This document shows, in pieces, positions 53,974 to 64,000 of a stretch of DNA of 64,000 bases. A model generated the notes under the pieces. That model did not search any database, had not been told where the DNA came from, and saw only the letters and a list, made by a program, of their open reading frames with translations. The stretch lies in assembly GCF_001507435.1 (NCBI RefSeq), contig NZ_LMWH01000194.1, positions 48,968 through 112,967 of the forward strand, read 5' to 3'. Numbering within the stretch: the stretch's first letter is position 1; every line of letters starts with the position of its first letter. The DNA is from Streptomyces sp. NRRL F-5122. Lineage in GTDB: Bacteria > Actinomycetota > Actinomycetes > Streptomycetales > Streptomycetaceae. Both the position numbers and the translations under genes were made by a program.

Positions 53974-56421
53974 TCACGCCCGCAACGTCTCCTCCAGCGC
54001 CCGCGCCACCGAGGCGGCCTCCTCGCCCGGCAGGGGCGCGCCCGTGGCGGTGGTCACATAGAAGGCGTCCACCGCGTTCGCGCCCAGGGTGCTGACGTGC
54101 GCGCTGCGCACCCGCACACCGCACTTCTCCAGGGCGCGGCCGATCCGGAACAACAGCCCCGGGGCGTCCTGGGCGCGGACCTCGATCACGGTGGCGTGCC
54201 GCGAGGCCGCCGGGGCGACCGTCACCCGCGGCGGAGGCGCCTCCACTCCCCGGCGGCGGGGATAGGCCGCGTCCCGCTCCGCCAGACGCGAGGCGACGTC
54301 CAGGGAGCCGTCCAGGGCCCGCACGAGATCCGCGCGCAGTCGAGCGGCCTGCGGAAGCGAGCCGTACTCCGCCGCGACCCGCCAGTCGAGCAGGAGGATC
54401 GTGCCCTCGCGGACCGGCTCCGGCAGGTCCAGCGCCCGCAGCTCCGCCGTGCGGACGGTGAGGCGGTGCACGGCCAGTACGCCCGACACCGCGGGCAGCA
54501 CTCCGGGCTGGTCCGGCACGGCGATGAGCAGTTCCACGCCGAGGGGCTCAGGCGTCACGGACGGTTCCCCGGAGGGCGGCTCGGTCTGCGCGCGCAGGCC
54601 GAGAACGGGCCCGCCCGTACGGAACGCCTCGATGGCGAGCCGCTCCTGCTCGACGGTGGGTGTGACGGCCACCGGGTCGGCGGGCTCGTCGCCGGCCAGT
54701 ACCGCCGAGACCCGCTTGACCAGGTCCGTCACCAGCGCCCCACGCCAGGACGACCAGGCGGCGGGACCGGTGGCGAGCGCGTCCGCCTCGGTCAGGGCGT
54801 GCAGCAGCTCCAGGGTGCGCTGGGAACCGACGGCCTCGGCGACCGAGCGCACCGTCGACGGGTCCTCCAGGTCGCGCCGGGTGGCCGTCTCGACCAGCAG
54901 CAGATGATGGCGCACAAGCGTGGCGAGGACGGCGACGTCGTCGCGGTCGAAGCCGATGCGGCCCGCCACGTCCCGTGCGATGATCTCGCCCGCCACGGAG
55001 TGGTCGCCGGGCCAGCCCTTGCCGATGTCGTGCAACAGCGCGGCGACCAGGAGGAGATCAGGGCGGCCCACCCGGCGGGTCAGCTCGGAGGCCTGCACGG
55101 CGGTCTCGATCAGATGCCGGTCGACGGTCCACAGATGCACGGCATTGCGCTGCGGGCGGCAGCGCACCCGCTCCCAGTCGGGCAGCAGACGGGTGATCAG
55201 TCCCTCGGCCTCGAGGGCCTCCCAGACCTCGACGGTCGGGCGCCCGGACCCCAGCAGGGTCACGAGTTGCTCGCGGGCCTCGGCGGGCCAGGGCGTGGGC
55301 AGGGGGCGCGCGGTGCCGGCCATGCGCCGTACGGCGTGCAGGGAGAGCGGAAGACCGGCCTGGGCGGCGGCCGCCGCGGCGCGCAGGGGCAGCACGGGGT
55401 CGCGCTCCGGACGAGCGGTGCGGGCGAGCACCACCTCGCCGTCCTGCTCCACCACCCCTTCGGCCAGCGGGGACCTCTCGACGACCGGTTTGCCACCGCC
55501 GAGGATGGCCCGCAGCCGAGGCCTCACGGCCCGCGACTTCAGGACGCGCCCCACCTCGCGCCAGGTGACATCGCTCGCATAGGAGATGACACGCGCCGCC
55601 TCGTAGACCTGGCGCAGCAGCGTGTCGGCGTCCAGCAGGCCGAGCTCGGCGGCGACCTGGTCCTGCTCCTGCAGGGACAGCCGGTCCGTGGCGCGCCCGG
55701 TGGCCAGATGCAGCGCGTCCCGCACGTCGAGCAGTCCGCGCCGGGCGTCGGCCAGTCCCTCACGCGGGGCGTCAGCGAGCCAGGAGGCGGCCACCGCGCG
55801 CAGCGCCGTGGCGTCACGCAGCCCGCCCCGCGCTTCCTTGAGATCGGGTTCCAGGAGGTACTGCAGTTCGCCCTGCCGCTCGGCCCGCTCGGCGCACAGC
55901 TCCCGCAACTGGGGAAGGCGTTTCGGCGCCTGGTTGCGCCAGTCGGCGAGGACGGCGGTGCGCAGGCCCGCGGTCAGCCCGAGGTCGCCCGCCAGATGCC
56001 GCGCGTCCAGCAGGCCGAGCTGCACCTTGAGGTCCTCCCCCGCGGTCCTGCGGGCCTCCGCCGGAGTACGCACGGAGTGGTCCAGGGCGATGCCGAGGTC
56101 CCAGACGGGGTACCACAGGCGGTCGGCGAGCGCGGCGACCTCCTTGGTGTCGCCGCCGTCGTGCAGCAGAAGCAGATCGAGGTCGCTGCGCGGGGACAGC
56201 TCGCCGCGCCCGTAGCCGCCGACCGCGACCAGGGCGACACCGCGCAGCCCTTCGGCCCCGGCGGTGAACAGCTGGGCGAGCCAGTCGTCCGTCAGCTTCG
56301 CCAGGGCCGAACGGCGCGGCGGCCCGGACTCCGCCCCCTCCTGGAGGAGACGCAGCCGGGCCGCCGCGTAGCCGCCGGGTTCCGAGCCCTCTGTTTCCGT
56401 ACGTACGTCCGTACTCGTCAC
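53974..56421 (-). CDS. glnD: [Protein-PII] nucleotidyltransferase GlnD
   Basis: This 815-residue bifunctional enzyme modifies GlnK. The nucleotidyltransferase motif is VAVGGYGRGELSPRSDLDLL, then LLHDG. The HD hydrolase has HLWTVDRHLIETAV and VAALLHDIGKGWPGDHSVAG. Two ACT domains fill the end (GVELLIAVPDQPGVLPAVSG and TVIEVRAQDAPGLLFRIGRA). In Streptomyces GlnD adenylylates rather than uridylylates GlnK, by published work on S. coelicolor. GTG 56421 is 25 bases after glnK, completing the amtB-glnK-glnD operon. Confidence 0.95.
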   Translation of the reverse strand: MTSTDVRTETEGSEPGGYAAARLRLLQEGAESGPPRRSALAKLTDDWLAQLFTAGAEGLRGVALVAVGGYGRGELSPRSDLDLLLLHDGGDTKEVAALADRLWYPVWDLGIALDHSVRTPAEARRTAGEDLKVQLGLLDARHLAGDLGLTAGLRTAVLADWRNQAPKRLPQLRELCAERAERQGELQYLLEPDLKEARGGLRDATALRAVAASWLADAPREGLADARRGLLDVRDALHLATGRATDRLSLQEQDQVAAELGLLDADTLLRQVYEAARVISYASDVTWREVGRVLKSRAVRPRLRAILGGGKPVVERSPLAEGVVEQDGEVVLARTARPERDPVLPLRAAAAAAQAGLPLSLHAVRRMAGTARPLPTPWPAEAREQLVTLLGSGRPTVEVWEALEAEGLITRLLPDWERVRCRPQRNAVHLWTVDRHLIETAVQASELTRRVGRPDLLLVAALLHDIGKGWPGDHSVAGEIIARDVAGRIGFDRDDVAVLATLVRHHLLLVETATRRDLEDPSTVRSVAEAVGSQRTLELLHALTEADALATGPAAWSSWRGALVTDLVKRVSAVLAGDEPADPVAVTPTVEQERLAIEAFRTGGPVLGLRAQTEPPSGEPSVTPEPLGVELLIAVPDQPGVLPAVSGVLAVHRLTVRTAELRALDLPEPVREGTILLLDWRVAAEYGSLPQAARLRADLVRALDGSLDVASRLAERDAAYPRRRGVEAPPPRVTVAPAASRHATVIEVRAQDAPGLLFRIGRALEKCGVRVRSAHVSTLGANAVDAFYVTTATGAPLPGEEAASVARALEETLRA

Positions 56422-56446
56422 CCGGCGACTCCTGTTCCTTGGTGCC

Positions 56447-58122
<1,676 letters not shown>

Positions 58123-58248
58123 CGGCGTCTCCTCGTCGGTTGGTACGGCCCCGTGCGGGCGAAGCCTGAGCGGTCCGGATCAGTGAGGGGTGGGCCGGTT
58201 ATGCGCCATGAGACTGGCGCAGCGCCGTTTCCGTGGAAGCCCCTCGAT

Positions 58249-58284
58249 GTTTCACCGCAGTGACGAAGGCGCCGGGCGTGTTAC
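58249..58284 (-). promoter_or_regulatory. GlnR-type operator upstream of amtB
   Basis: On the minus strand GTAAC (58284-58280) is followed by 15 bases and then GTCAC-TGCGGT-GAAAC (58264-58249), which fits gTnAc-n6-GaAAc. A further GAAAC lies at 58231-58227. The site stands ~130 bases before the amtB start, so GlnR would activate the operon under nitrogen limitation. The rest of the 58123-58547 intergenic stretch shows nothing else I can name. Confidence 0.7.
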
Positions 58285-58547
58285 GCCTTGATGAACTACC
58301 GGCTGCTGACCATATCGATCGTTTTCGTGACGCAATCCTCGACGAGGACGCGCCTTCACGCCCCTCGGCGTGCGCGCGTCCCGGGCCGACCGGGTGCCGT
58401 CGGGTGCGCGGTGCAGCGGTGGCGGAAAAGCAGGCCGACCGCGACGGCCATCCGATGACCTGGCATGGGGGAGCCGAGTCGGGCGGTTCGGGATGGCGGC
58501 CGCGGCCGGGGTCCCAGGGGGCCCTTGGACCGGGTGGGCCCGGGGGG

Positions 58548-60023
58548 TCAGACCGCGTCGGCGGTCTCCGGCAGATGGGTGGCGAGATGGTCGGTCAGTT
58601 CGACGACCTCCGAAAGATCACCGAAATCGCGTACAGCCGTGTCGACGGTCTTTCGGATACGTGTATTGACGCGTTCGGACCGCACCTTCTTCGCGATCTC
58701 CATGGACCGCCTGGCCAGCACCGCGCTCTCCTCGGGCTCACGCTGAAGGAGATGCACGGTCGCCATGCCGATGAGATTGAGGGCGTACGACCGCTGGTGC
58801 TCGCTGTCGTCGGCGAAGCGCTCGACGGCCTGCCGCATCAGGGGCTCGGCGAGGGAGGCGTACGTGGGACTGCGGCCCGCGACATAGGCCAGATCACGGA
58901 ACGAGTGGGAGTTCTCGGCGTAGAGCTCTGCCTCGGAGAAGAAGCGGATCCAGTCGGGCTCGGGCTCGTCGAACTCGAGCACGTCGGCGAAGGTGTCCTC
59001 GGCCATCCGGACGGCGCGCTTGCACTTGCCGGGCTGGCCCATGTTCGCGTAGGCGCGCGCCTCCATCGCATACAGCATCGACTGGGTGCGTGGGCTCGCG
59101 CAGTCCCGGCTGCCGTACTGCGCCAGATGGATGAGTTCCAGGGCGTCGTCCGGCCGGCCGAGATGGATCATCTGGCGGCTCATGCTGGAGAGGATGTACG
59201 AGCCGAGCGGCTTCTCGCCCGCTTCCTTGGCGGCGTGCAGCGCGAGGACGAAGTACTTCTGCGCGGTGGGCTGAAGTCCGACGTCGTAGCTCATCCAGCC
59301 GGCCAGCTCGGCGAGCTCCGCGGCGACCTTGAACAGCCGCCTGGCGGTGGCCTCGGTCTGCGGCTCCTGCAGGAGGTCGGTCACCTCGTGGAGCTGGCCG
59401 ACGACGGCCTTGCGGCGCAGACCGCCCCCGCACTGGGCGTCCCATTTGCGGAACATCACGGTGGTGGTCTCGAGGAGGTCGAGCTCGGGCTTGGACAGCC
59501 GGCCGCGGCCGCGCCCGGGCGGGGCGGAATCGGGGTCCTCGCGCGGGGCGGCGGGGCCCGGCACGAGCCAGCGCTGCATGGGTTCGATGAGGGCCGGGCC
59601 CGCGGACAGGGCCAGGGAGCTGCCGAGGAATCCGCGCCGCGCCAGCATCAGGTCGCTGCGCGAGAACTCGCTGATCAGCGCGACCGTCTGCGGTCCCGTC
59701 CACGGCAGGTCGATGCCGGACACGGAGGGTGACTGATGGGCGGTGCGCAGCCCGATGTCCTCGACGGCGACCACACAGCCGAAGCGCTCGGAGAACAGCT
59801 CCGAGAGGATCCGCGGGATCGGCTCGCGCGGGTTCTCCCCGTCCAGCCAGCGGCGTACCCGCGAGGTGTCGGTGGAGATGTGGTTGGCGCCCAGCTGACG
59901 GGCACGCCGGTTCACTTGGCGCGCCAGCTCGCCCTTGGACCAGCCGCTGCGCGCGAACCATGAGCCGAGCAGCTCATTGGGGCGCTTGTCAGCGTTCGTA
60001 CCGCCTCCGCCGTTGTCGCCCAC
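58548..60023 (-). CDS. nsdA: NsdA-like TPR regulator of sporulation and antibiotic production
   Basis: This ~491-residue cytoplasmic protein starts VGDNGGGGTNADKRPNELLG with a helix-turn-helix-like SWFARSGWSKGELARQVNRR. Its middle and C-terminal parts are helical repeats of TPR type (LLEPQTEATARRLFKVAAEL-like QEPQTEATARRLFKVAAELA and SMLYAMEARAYANMGQPGKC). In S. coelicolor NsdA negatively affects sporulation and antibiotic output, and sits at this same locus between amtB and ftsY. GTG 60023 is the best start by comparison; a longer open frame to 60185 has no support. Confidence 0.88.
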   Translation of the reverse strand: MGDNGGGGTNADKRPNELLGSWFARSGWSKGELARQVNRRARQLGANHISTDTSRVRRWLDGENPREPIPRILSELFSERFGCVVAVEDIGLRTAHQSPSVSGIDLPWTGPQTVALISEFSRSDLMLARRGFLGSSLALSAGPALIEPMQRWLVPGPAAPREDPDSAPPGRGRGRLSKPELDLLETTTVMFRKWDAQCGGGLRRKAVVGQLHEVTDLLQEPQTEATARRLFKVAAELAELAGWMSYDVGLQPTAQKYFVLALHAAKEAGEKPLGSYILSSMSRQMIHLGRPDDALELIHLAQYGSRDCASPRTQSMLYAMEARAYANMGQPGKCKRAVRMAEDTFADVLEFDEPEPDWIRFFSEAELYAENSHSFRDLAYVAGRSPTYASLAEPLMRQAVERFADDSEHQRSYALNLIGMATVHLLQREPEESAVLARRSMEIAKKVRSERVNTRIRKTVDTAVRDFGDLSEVVELTDHLATHLPETADAV

Positions 60024-60472
60024 CGGAACGCCCCCATCCTTCAAACCACTTGTGCGCTGTGTGCGCAAAGCCCTACCAGAATGCCGTTGAATACGGTCCC
60101 GCGTCCGCCGGTTCTCACTCGCCGGACGGGAACCTGCTTGCCCCCGGCATACCCACGAGTGCGTGCATCCCCAGGGTTTGTGCACTCAAAGTAATCCTAC
60201 GATCACGCACCCAGCCATGGCGATTCCAGAAACGCCACCATTCGCCACCCCTTCGAATGAACTCACTGTGGCCTCGGCACGATTCACTTGACACATGACA
60301 GCCGGCGGCGGATGGAGCGGTGCACTCACCGGCGCATACGACCGTACGCACCACCCGGCATGCACCTGGACGCCGTTCGGACCGCACGGCGGCCACAAAC
60401 GGATCGGGCACTCGGAGTGACGTCCCCGTTCCGCCGCGTAACCACCAGCGCGTTGGACCCGTTGGAGGGGGC
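60024..60472. other. Divergent control region between nsdA and the Prim-Pol gene
   Basis: About 450 bases, AT-richer than the neighbours, without a supported gene. It must carry the promoters of both genes. A TTGACA hexamer near 60290 on the plus strand could be the -35 of the right-hand gene, but no matching -10 is clear. GTGCGC occurs twice within 15 bases near 60055. Confidence 0.45.
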
Positions 60473-61135
60473 ATGGGCTTCACGATCGGCGGCACGCGGG
60501 CGATCCGCGAAATCAGGCCCGGCGCTCGGCGCCGGGGCCGCTCCTCGGAGTGCACGGTCGTGGCCGAGTACACCGGCCTGTGGGGCTGGGACGTGGTGCC
60601 CGGGGCACGGGCGGTCGCGGGTGCGTGCTCGTGCGGCAGGAGCGACTGCACCAGGCCGGGTGCGCATCCACTGGACTTCGCGCCCGTCGTCGGCGCGGGC
60701 TCCACGCTCGACGAGGCGACCCGGGCCTGGGCGGAGGTCCCCGGCGCCGCGGTGATGCTGCCGGTCGGCCGGGCGTTCGACGTGATCGAGGTCGCCGAGG
60801 CGGCCGGACGGCGCGCCCTCGTCCGGCTGGAGCGCATGGGCCTCCCCCTCGGCCCGGTGACGGCGACCCCAGAGGGCCGCGCCCACTTCTTCGTCGCCCC
60901 GGGCTCCGCAGCCGAACTGCCCGATTTGCTGTACCGGATGGCGTGGGACGACACCGACCTCGACCTGCACGCGCTCGGTGCCGGCGCGCACATCACCGCC
61001 CCGCCCTCGGACCGCGCCGGCCTCGGCCCCGTTCGCTGGCTGCGCTCCCCCGCCCTCGACTCTGCGACTCATCCACCGGCCGCGCGCCTGCTGATCGGCA
61101 CCCTCGCCTATCTGGCACACCGCTCACGCGCCTGA
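60473..61135 (+). CDS. Short Prim-Pol (bifunctional primase/polymerase) domain protein
   Basis: This ~220-residue protein resembles the N-terminal primase-polymerase domain found in phage and plasmid replication proteins. Typical are the start WGWDVVPGARAVAGACSCGR, SDCTRPGAHPLDFAP, a middle AVMLPVGRAFDVIEVAEAAG and the late AGAHITAPPSDRAG. Where active Prim-Pol proteins have an acidic D-x-D pair, this has FDVIEV, so catalysis is uncertain. ATG 60473 has GGAGGGG just upstream. It is conserved beside nsdA and ftsY in streptomycetes as I recall. No helicase domain follows. Confidence 0.75.
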   Translation: MGFTIGGTRAIREIRPGARRRGRSSECTVVAEYTGLWGWDVVPGARAVAGACSCGRSDCTRPGAHPLDFAPVVGAGSTLDEATRAWAEVPGAAVMLPVGRAFDVIEVAEAAGRRALVRLERMGLPLGPVTATPEGRAHFFVAPGSAAELPDLLYRMAWDDTDLDLHALGAGAHITAPPSDRAGLGPVRWLRSPALDSATHPPAARLLIGTLAYLAHRSRA

Positions 61136-61168
61136 GTCGGCCGCGTCCCCGGCACAGCTAAAACAGAG

Positions 61169-61203
61169 GGGCCCCACTCCGTTCGCACCATGGAGTGGGG
61201 CCC
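61169..61203. terminator. Bidirectional terminator between Prim-Pol gene and ftsY
   Basis: GGGCCCCACTCC pairs with GGAGTGGGGCCC over 12 bp with an 11-base loop, with an A-run before it. It serves the convergent genes on both sides. Confidence 0.85.
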
Positions 61204-61248
61204 TGACCGCTTACTGCGGTGAGGCGACCGTGCGCCTCGTGGGAGCCG

Positions 61249-62451
61249 TCAATCGCCGATAAGCGCATCCACGAACGCCTCCGGCTCGAACGGGGCCAGG
61301 TCGTCGGCGCCCTCGCCGAGACCCACCAGCTTGACCGGCACGCCCAGCTCGCGCTGGACCGCGACCACGATGCCGCCCTTTGCGGTGCCGTCGAGCTTGG
61401 TGAGCACGATGCCGGTGATGTCGACGACCTCGGCGAAGACGCGCGCCTGGACAAGGCCGTTCTGCCCGGTCGTGGCGTCGAGCACCAGCAGCACCTCGTC
61501 GAGCGGGGCGTGCTTCTCCACGACGCGCTTGACCTTGCCGAGCTCGTCCATGAGGCCGGTCTTGGTGTGCAGCCGGCCCGCGGTGTCGATGAGCACGACG
61601 TCGTAGCCCATCTCCTTGCACTCCTTGACCGCGTCGAAGGCGACGGAGGCGGGGTCGCCGCCCTCGGGCCCGCGCACGGTGTAGGCACCCACCCGCTCGC
61701 CCCAGGTCTGAAGCTGATCGGCGGCGGCGGCGCGGAAGGTGTCGGCGGCACCGAGGACGACAGTGCGTCCGTCGGCCACGAGGACGCGGGCGAGCTTGCC
61801 GGTGGTGGTGGTCTTGCCGGTGCCGTTCACCCCGACGACCATCACGATGCCGGGCTTGGTGCTCTCGGGCTCGGTCCGGACGACGCGGTCCATGTCGGTG
61901 CCGACCAGCGTGAGCAGCTCCTCACGCAGCAGCCCGCGCAGCTCCACGGGCGTGCGGGTGCCGAGCACCTTCACGCGCTCGCGCAGCCGCTCGACCAGTT
62001 CCTGGGTGGGCTGCACGCCGACATCGGCGGTGAGCAGCGTGTCCTCGATCTCCTCCCAGGTCTCCTCGTCGAGATGCTCGCGGGACAGCAGCGTGAGCAG
62101 CCCCTTGCCGAGCGCGTTCTGCGAGCGGGACAGCCGGGCGCGCAACCGGACCAGGCGGCCGGCGGTGGGCTCAGGGATCTCGATCGGGGGCGCCTCGACG
62201 GTGGGCGGCTCCTCGACGACGACAGGGGCGGAACCTCCTGGGAGGTCCACCTCCTCGATCGTCCGGCGCTCCTCGTCGCGCGGTGTCTCGGCCTCTTCGC
62301 CTACGTGCGGCTCGGCCGGAGGGGCGGTGATGTCGGGCGTCTTCGGGGGCGCCGGAGGCAGCGACTTCCGGCGCCGACTGCCGATGAGGAGCCCGCCGAG
62401 CGCGCCGATCACGACCACGGCGATGACTACAGCAAGGATGACGATTTCCAT
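61249..62451 (-). CDS. ftsY: Signal recognition particle receptor FtsY
   Basis: This 400-residue SRP receptor has an N-terminal helix (EIVILAVVIAVVVIGALGGL), an acidic/proline-rich linker (~residues 30-90), and NG domains: VGVNGTGKTTTTGKLARVLV, VLIDTAGRLHTKTGLMDELG, LTKLDGTAKGG. The transmembrane helix instead of a purely amphipathic A domain is the actinobacterial form. ATG 62451 opens with MEIVILAVV. It receives SRP-ribosome complexes at the membrane with Ffh, also in this window. Confidence 0.96.
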   Translation of the reverse strand: MEIVILAVVIAVVVIGALGGLLIGSRRRKSLPPAPPKTPDITAPPAEPHVGEEAETPRDEERRTIEEVDLPGGSAPVVVEEPPTVEAPPIEIPEPTAGRLVRLRARLSRSQNALGKGLLTLLSREHLDEETWEEIEDTLLTADVGVQPTQELVERLRERVKVLGTRTPVELRGLLREELLTLVGTDMDRVVRTEPESTKPGIVMVVGVNGTGKTTTTGKLARVLVADGRTVVLGAADTFRAAAADQLQTWGERVGAYTVRGPEGGDPASVAFDAVKECKEMGYDVVLIDTAGRLHTKTGLMDELGKVKRVVEKHAPLDEVLLVLDATTGQNGLVQARVFAEVVDITGIVLTKLDGTAKGGIVVAVQRELGVPVKLVGLGEGADDLAPFEPEAFVDALIGD

Positions 62452-62703
62452 AACCCGTCCAGTATGGCGTGACCTACCGCTCGGCCGTTCGTTCTACGCG
62501 CGGGGTCTCACTGGCCCCGCCGGGCCGGTCCGGTCCGCGGTCCGGCCCCGGACCGCCGGGTGCCCCTCGGGTGTGCGATCACAACGACCGCCGAGGCCTC
62601 CGCCCGCGGCAGCGGTTCCGGGTCACGCATCCCTGGATGTCTGACGCACCGCCAGATAACGTCCCCCTGCACACCCTGCCCGGCCAGGCGAAGGGGACCC
62701 GCC

Positions 62704-63675
62704 ATGCCCGTCACGGTCGTACGTTTCAACCTCGTCGAGCCCGACGCCGCACCCGCATCGCTGAGCGCCCGCTATCGGGCCGCCCTGGAGATGGCCGCGT
62801 ACGCCGACGAGCGGGGGGTCACCACCGTCCAGACGGAGGAGCACCACGGGGTGGCGAACAACTGGCTGCCCTCCCCGTTCGTCTTCGCCGGGGCGGTCTT
62901 CGGCGCGACCCGCAGGCTCGCGGTGACCGTCTCCGCGGCGATCGGCCCGCTGCACGATCCGCTGCGCCTGGCCGAGGAGATCGCCGTACTGGACCTGCTC
63001 AGCGGCGGCAGGCTGGTCACGGTCGCCGGGATCGGCTACCGGCCCGAGGAGTACGCCCTCTTCGACGTCGACTGGAAGGCGCGCGGCAGGCTTCAGGACG
63101 AGCTCCTCGAGACCCTGCTGAAGGCGTGGACCGGCGAGCAGTTCCCGTTCCGCGGCCGTACCGTGCGCGTCACCCCGCGCCCGTACACCGAGCCCCACCC
63201 CCTGCTGCTGGTCGGCGGCTCCTCGAAGGCCGCGGCCCGCCGCGCCGCCCGCCTGGGCCTTCCGTTCTTCCCGAGCGCCCACCTGCCGGAGCTGGAGTCG
63301 TACTACAAGGAGCGGCTTGTCGAGTACGGCACCGAGGGCTGGACGATGATGCCCGCGGCCGAGACCCCGCTGCTGCACATCGCGGAGGACCCGGACCGGG
63401 CGTGGGCCCTCTACGGCCGGCACTTCCTGCACGAGGCGCGCACATACGCCTCCTGGCAGTCCGGCGGCATCCGCTCGGCCGTGAAGTCGGCGGCCACCAC
63501 CGTGGAGGAGCTGCGGGCGGAGGGCGTCTACCGCATCCTCACCCCCGACGCATGCGTGGCCCTCGGTCTGGACAACCACGTTCTGCACCCGCTGTCCGGC
63601 GGGATGCCGGTGGACGAGGGCTGGCGCAGCCTGCGCCTGTTCTGCGAGAACGTGCTGCCGAGGCTGGAGGACTGA
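62704..63675 (+). CDS. LLM-class (luciferase-like) flavin or F420 oxidoreductase
   Basis: This 323-residue TIM-barrel protein belongs to the bacterial luciferase-like family. VTVVRFNLVEPDAAPASLSA starts the barrel; VQTEEHHGVANNWLPSPFVF, AEEIAVLDLLSGGRLVTVAG and LLLVGGSSKAAARRAARLGL are characteristic. ATG 62704 follows AAGGGG. Both FMNH2 and F420H2 are possible cofactors in this family; Streptomyces has F420. It is a lone plus-strand gene between ftsY and the permease gene. The substrate is unknown. Confidence 0.88.
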   Translation: MPVTVVRFNLVEPDAAPASLSARYRAALEMAAYADERGVTTVQTEEHHGVANNWLPSPFVFAGAVFGATRRLAVTVSAAIGPLHDPLRLAEEIAVLDLLSGGRLVTVAGIGYRPEEYALFDVDWKARGRLQDELLETLLKAWTGEQFPFRGRTVRVTPRPYTEPHPLLLVGGSSKAAARRAARLGLPFFPSAHLPELESYYKERLVEYGTEGWTMMPAAETPLLHIAEDPDRAWALYGRHFLHEARTYASWQSGGIRSAVKSAATTVEELRAEGVYRILTPDACVALGLDNHVLHPLSGGMPVDEGWRSLRLFCENVLPRLED

Positions 63676-63734
63676 CCGTCTGTGGTCGCCGGGCCCCGGT
63701 GCGGCCGGGCGGACCCGTCCGCACGGAGGAACGC

Positions 63735-63769
63735 GCCGCCCGGCTCAGGCAAGGGCCGGGCCGGGCGGC
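63735..63769. terminator. Hairpin between LLM gene and convergent permease
   Basis: GCCGCCCGGC pairs with GCCGGGCGGC over 10 bp, with a 15-base loop. It ends the convergent transcripts. Confidence 0.7.
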
Positions 63770-63832
63770 GACGGGGTTCGAGGAGAGGGGCAGCGGGGAC
63801 TTGGCCCTTCTCCTCGAGCTCGAAGCGATGGG

Positions 63833-64000
63833 TCAGCCCATCTCCTCCAGCGCCTTGCCCTTCGTCTCCTTCACGAACTTCAGGACGAACGGGATGGAGA
63901 ACGCGGCGAAGACCGCGTAGATCACGTAGGTCACGGAGAGGTTCCAGTCGGCCAGCGACGGGAAGCTCGCGGTGATGGCCCAGTTGGCGATCCACTGCGC
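63833..64000 (-). CDS. Sugar porter MFS permease (glucose permease-like), 3' part only
   Basis: Only the last 55 codons are in the window; the start lies beyond the right edge. The visible residues read WAITASFPSLADWNLSVTYV, then IYAVFAAFSIPFVLKFVKET, KGKALEEMG and a TGA. This is the last helix and the conserved VKETKGKALEEM tail of the sugar porter family. By synteny with S. coelicolor it may be the glucose permease GlcP, but too little is visible to name it. Confidence 0.75.
   Translation of the reverse strand, partial: AQWIANWAITASFPSLADWNLSVTYVIYAVFAAFSIPFVLKFVKETKGKALEEMG

Overview
The window is chromosomal DNA of a Streptomyces species. The base composition is very GC-rich with G/C-ending codons, and the gene order matches the well-known streptomycete core segment around whiG, the four-gene type I signal peptidase cluster, rplS-trmD-rimM-rpsP, ffh, glnD-glnK-amtB, nsdA and ftsY. 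Most genes lie on the minus strand. Calls rest on reading motifs and on recalled family knowledge; no database search was run.

Left part (1-17 kb): a NarL-type two-component pair (response regulator cut by the window edge); the two ends of a deleted polyamine-binding lipoprotein gene; a putrescine/GABA module (aldehyde dehydrogenase, AsnC/Lrp regulator, class III aminotransferase); an ABC ATPase-permease pair whose ATPase carries a rare TTA codon; a VOC protein; a sortase-anchored LAETG surface protein with a near-consensus promoter; a thiamine ABC importer (thiB-thiP-thiQ order) behind a TPP riboswitch; rlmN; and a GntR/YtrA-regulated ABC exporter with a perfect palindromic operator.

Accessory block (about 17.0-27.6 kb): a self-contained selenocysteine system. 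It has selD, a UGA-decoding tRNA-Sec, selB and selA beside a formate dehydrogenase operon (alpha, 4Fe-4S beta, NrfD-like membrane subunit). The alpha gene is interrupted by an in-frame TGA that is followed, at the spacing found in E. coli fdhF, by a SECIS-like hairpin with a GGUCU loop. The enzyme and the apparatus needed to translate it sit within about 10 kb, flanked by two gene-poor stretches of roughly 570 and 910 bp.

Right part (28-64 kb): conserved core. cdsA-frr-pyrH-tsf-rpsB; an M23 peptidase; a TetR regulator; the sporulation sigma factor gene whiG; dprA-yifB-yraN; a DUF2469 gene; a NUDIX gene; sipZ-sipY-sipX-sipW; rplS-trmD-rimM-khpA-rpsP; an SprT-like protein; an archaeal-type prolyl-tRNA synthetase; a methyltransferase; an FtsH-family protease; ffh; glnD-glnK-amtB behind a GlnR-like operator; nsdA; a short Prim-Pol protein; ftsY; an LLM oxidoreductase; and the 3' end of a sugar permease. 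Several strong hairpin terminators separate convergent genes. Two pairs of DnaA-box-like sites with identical 18-bp spacing lie in intergenic DNA.
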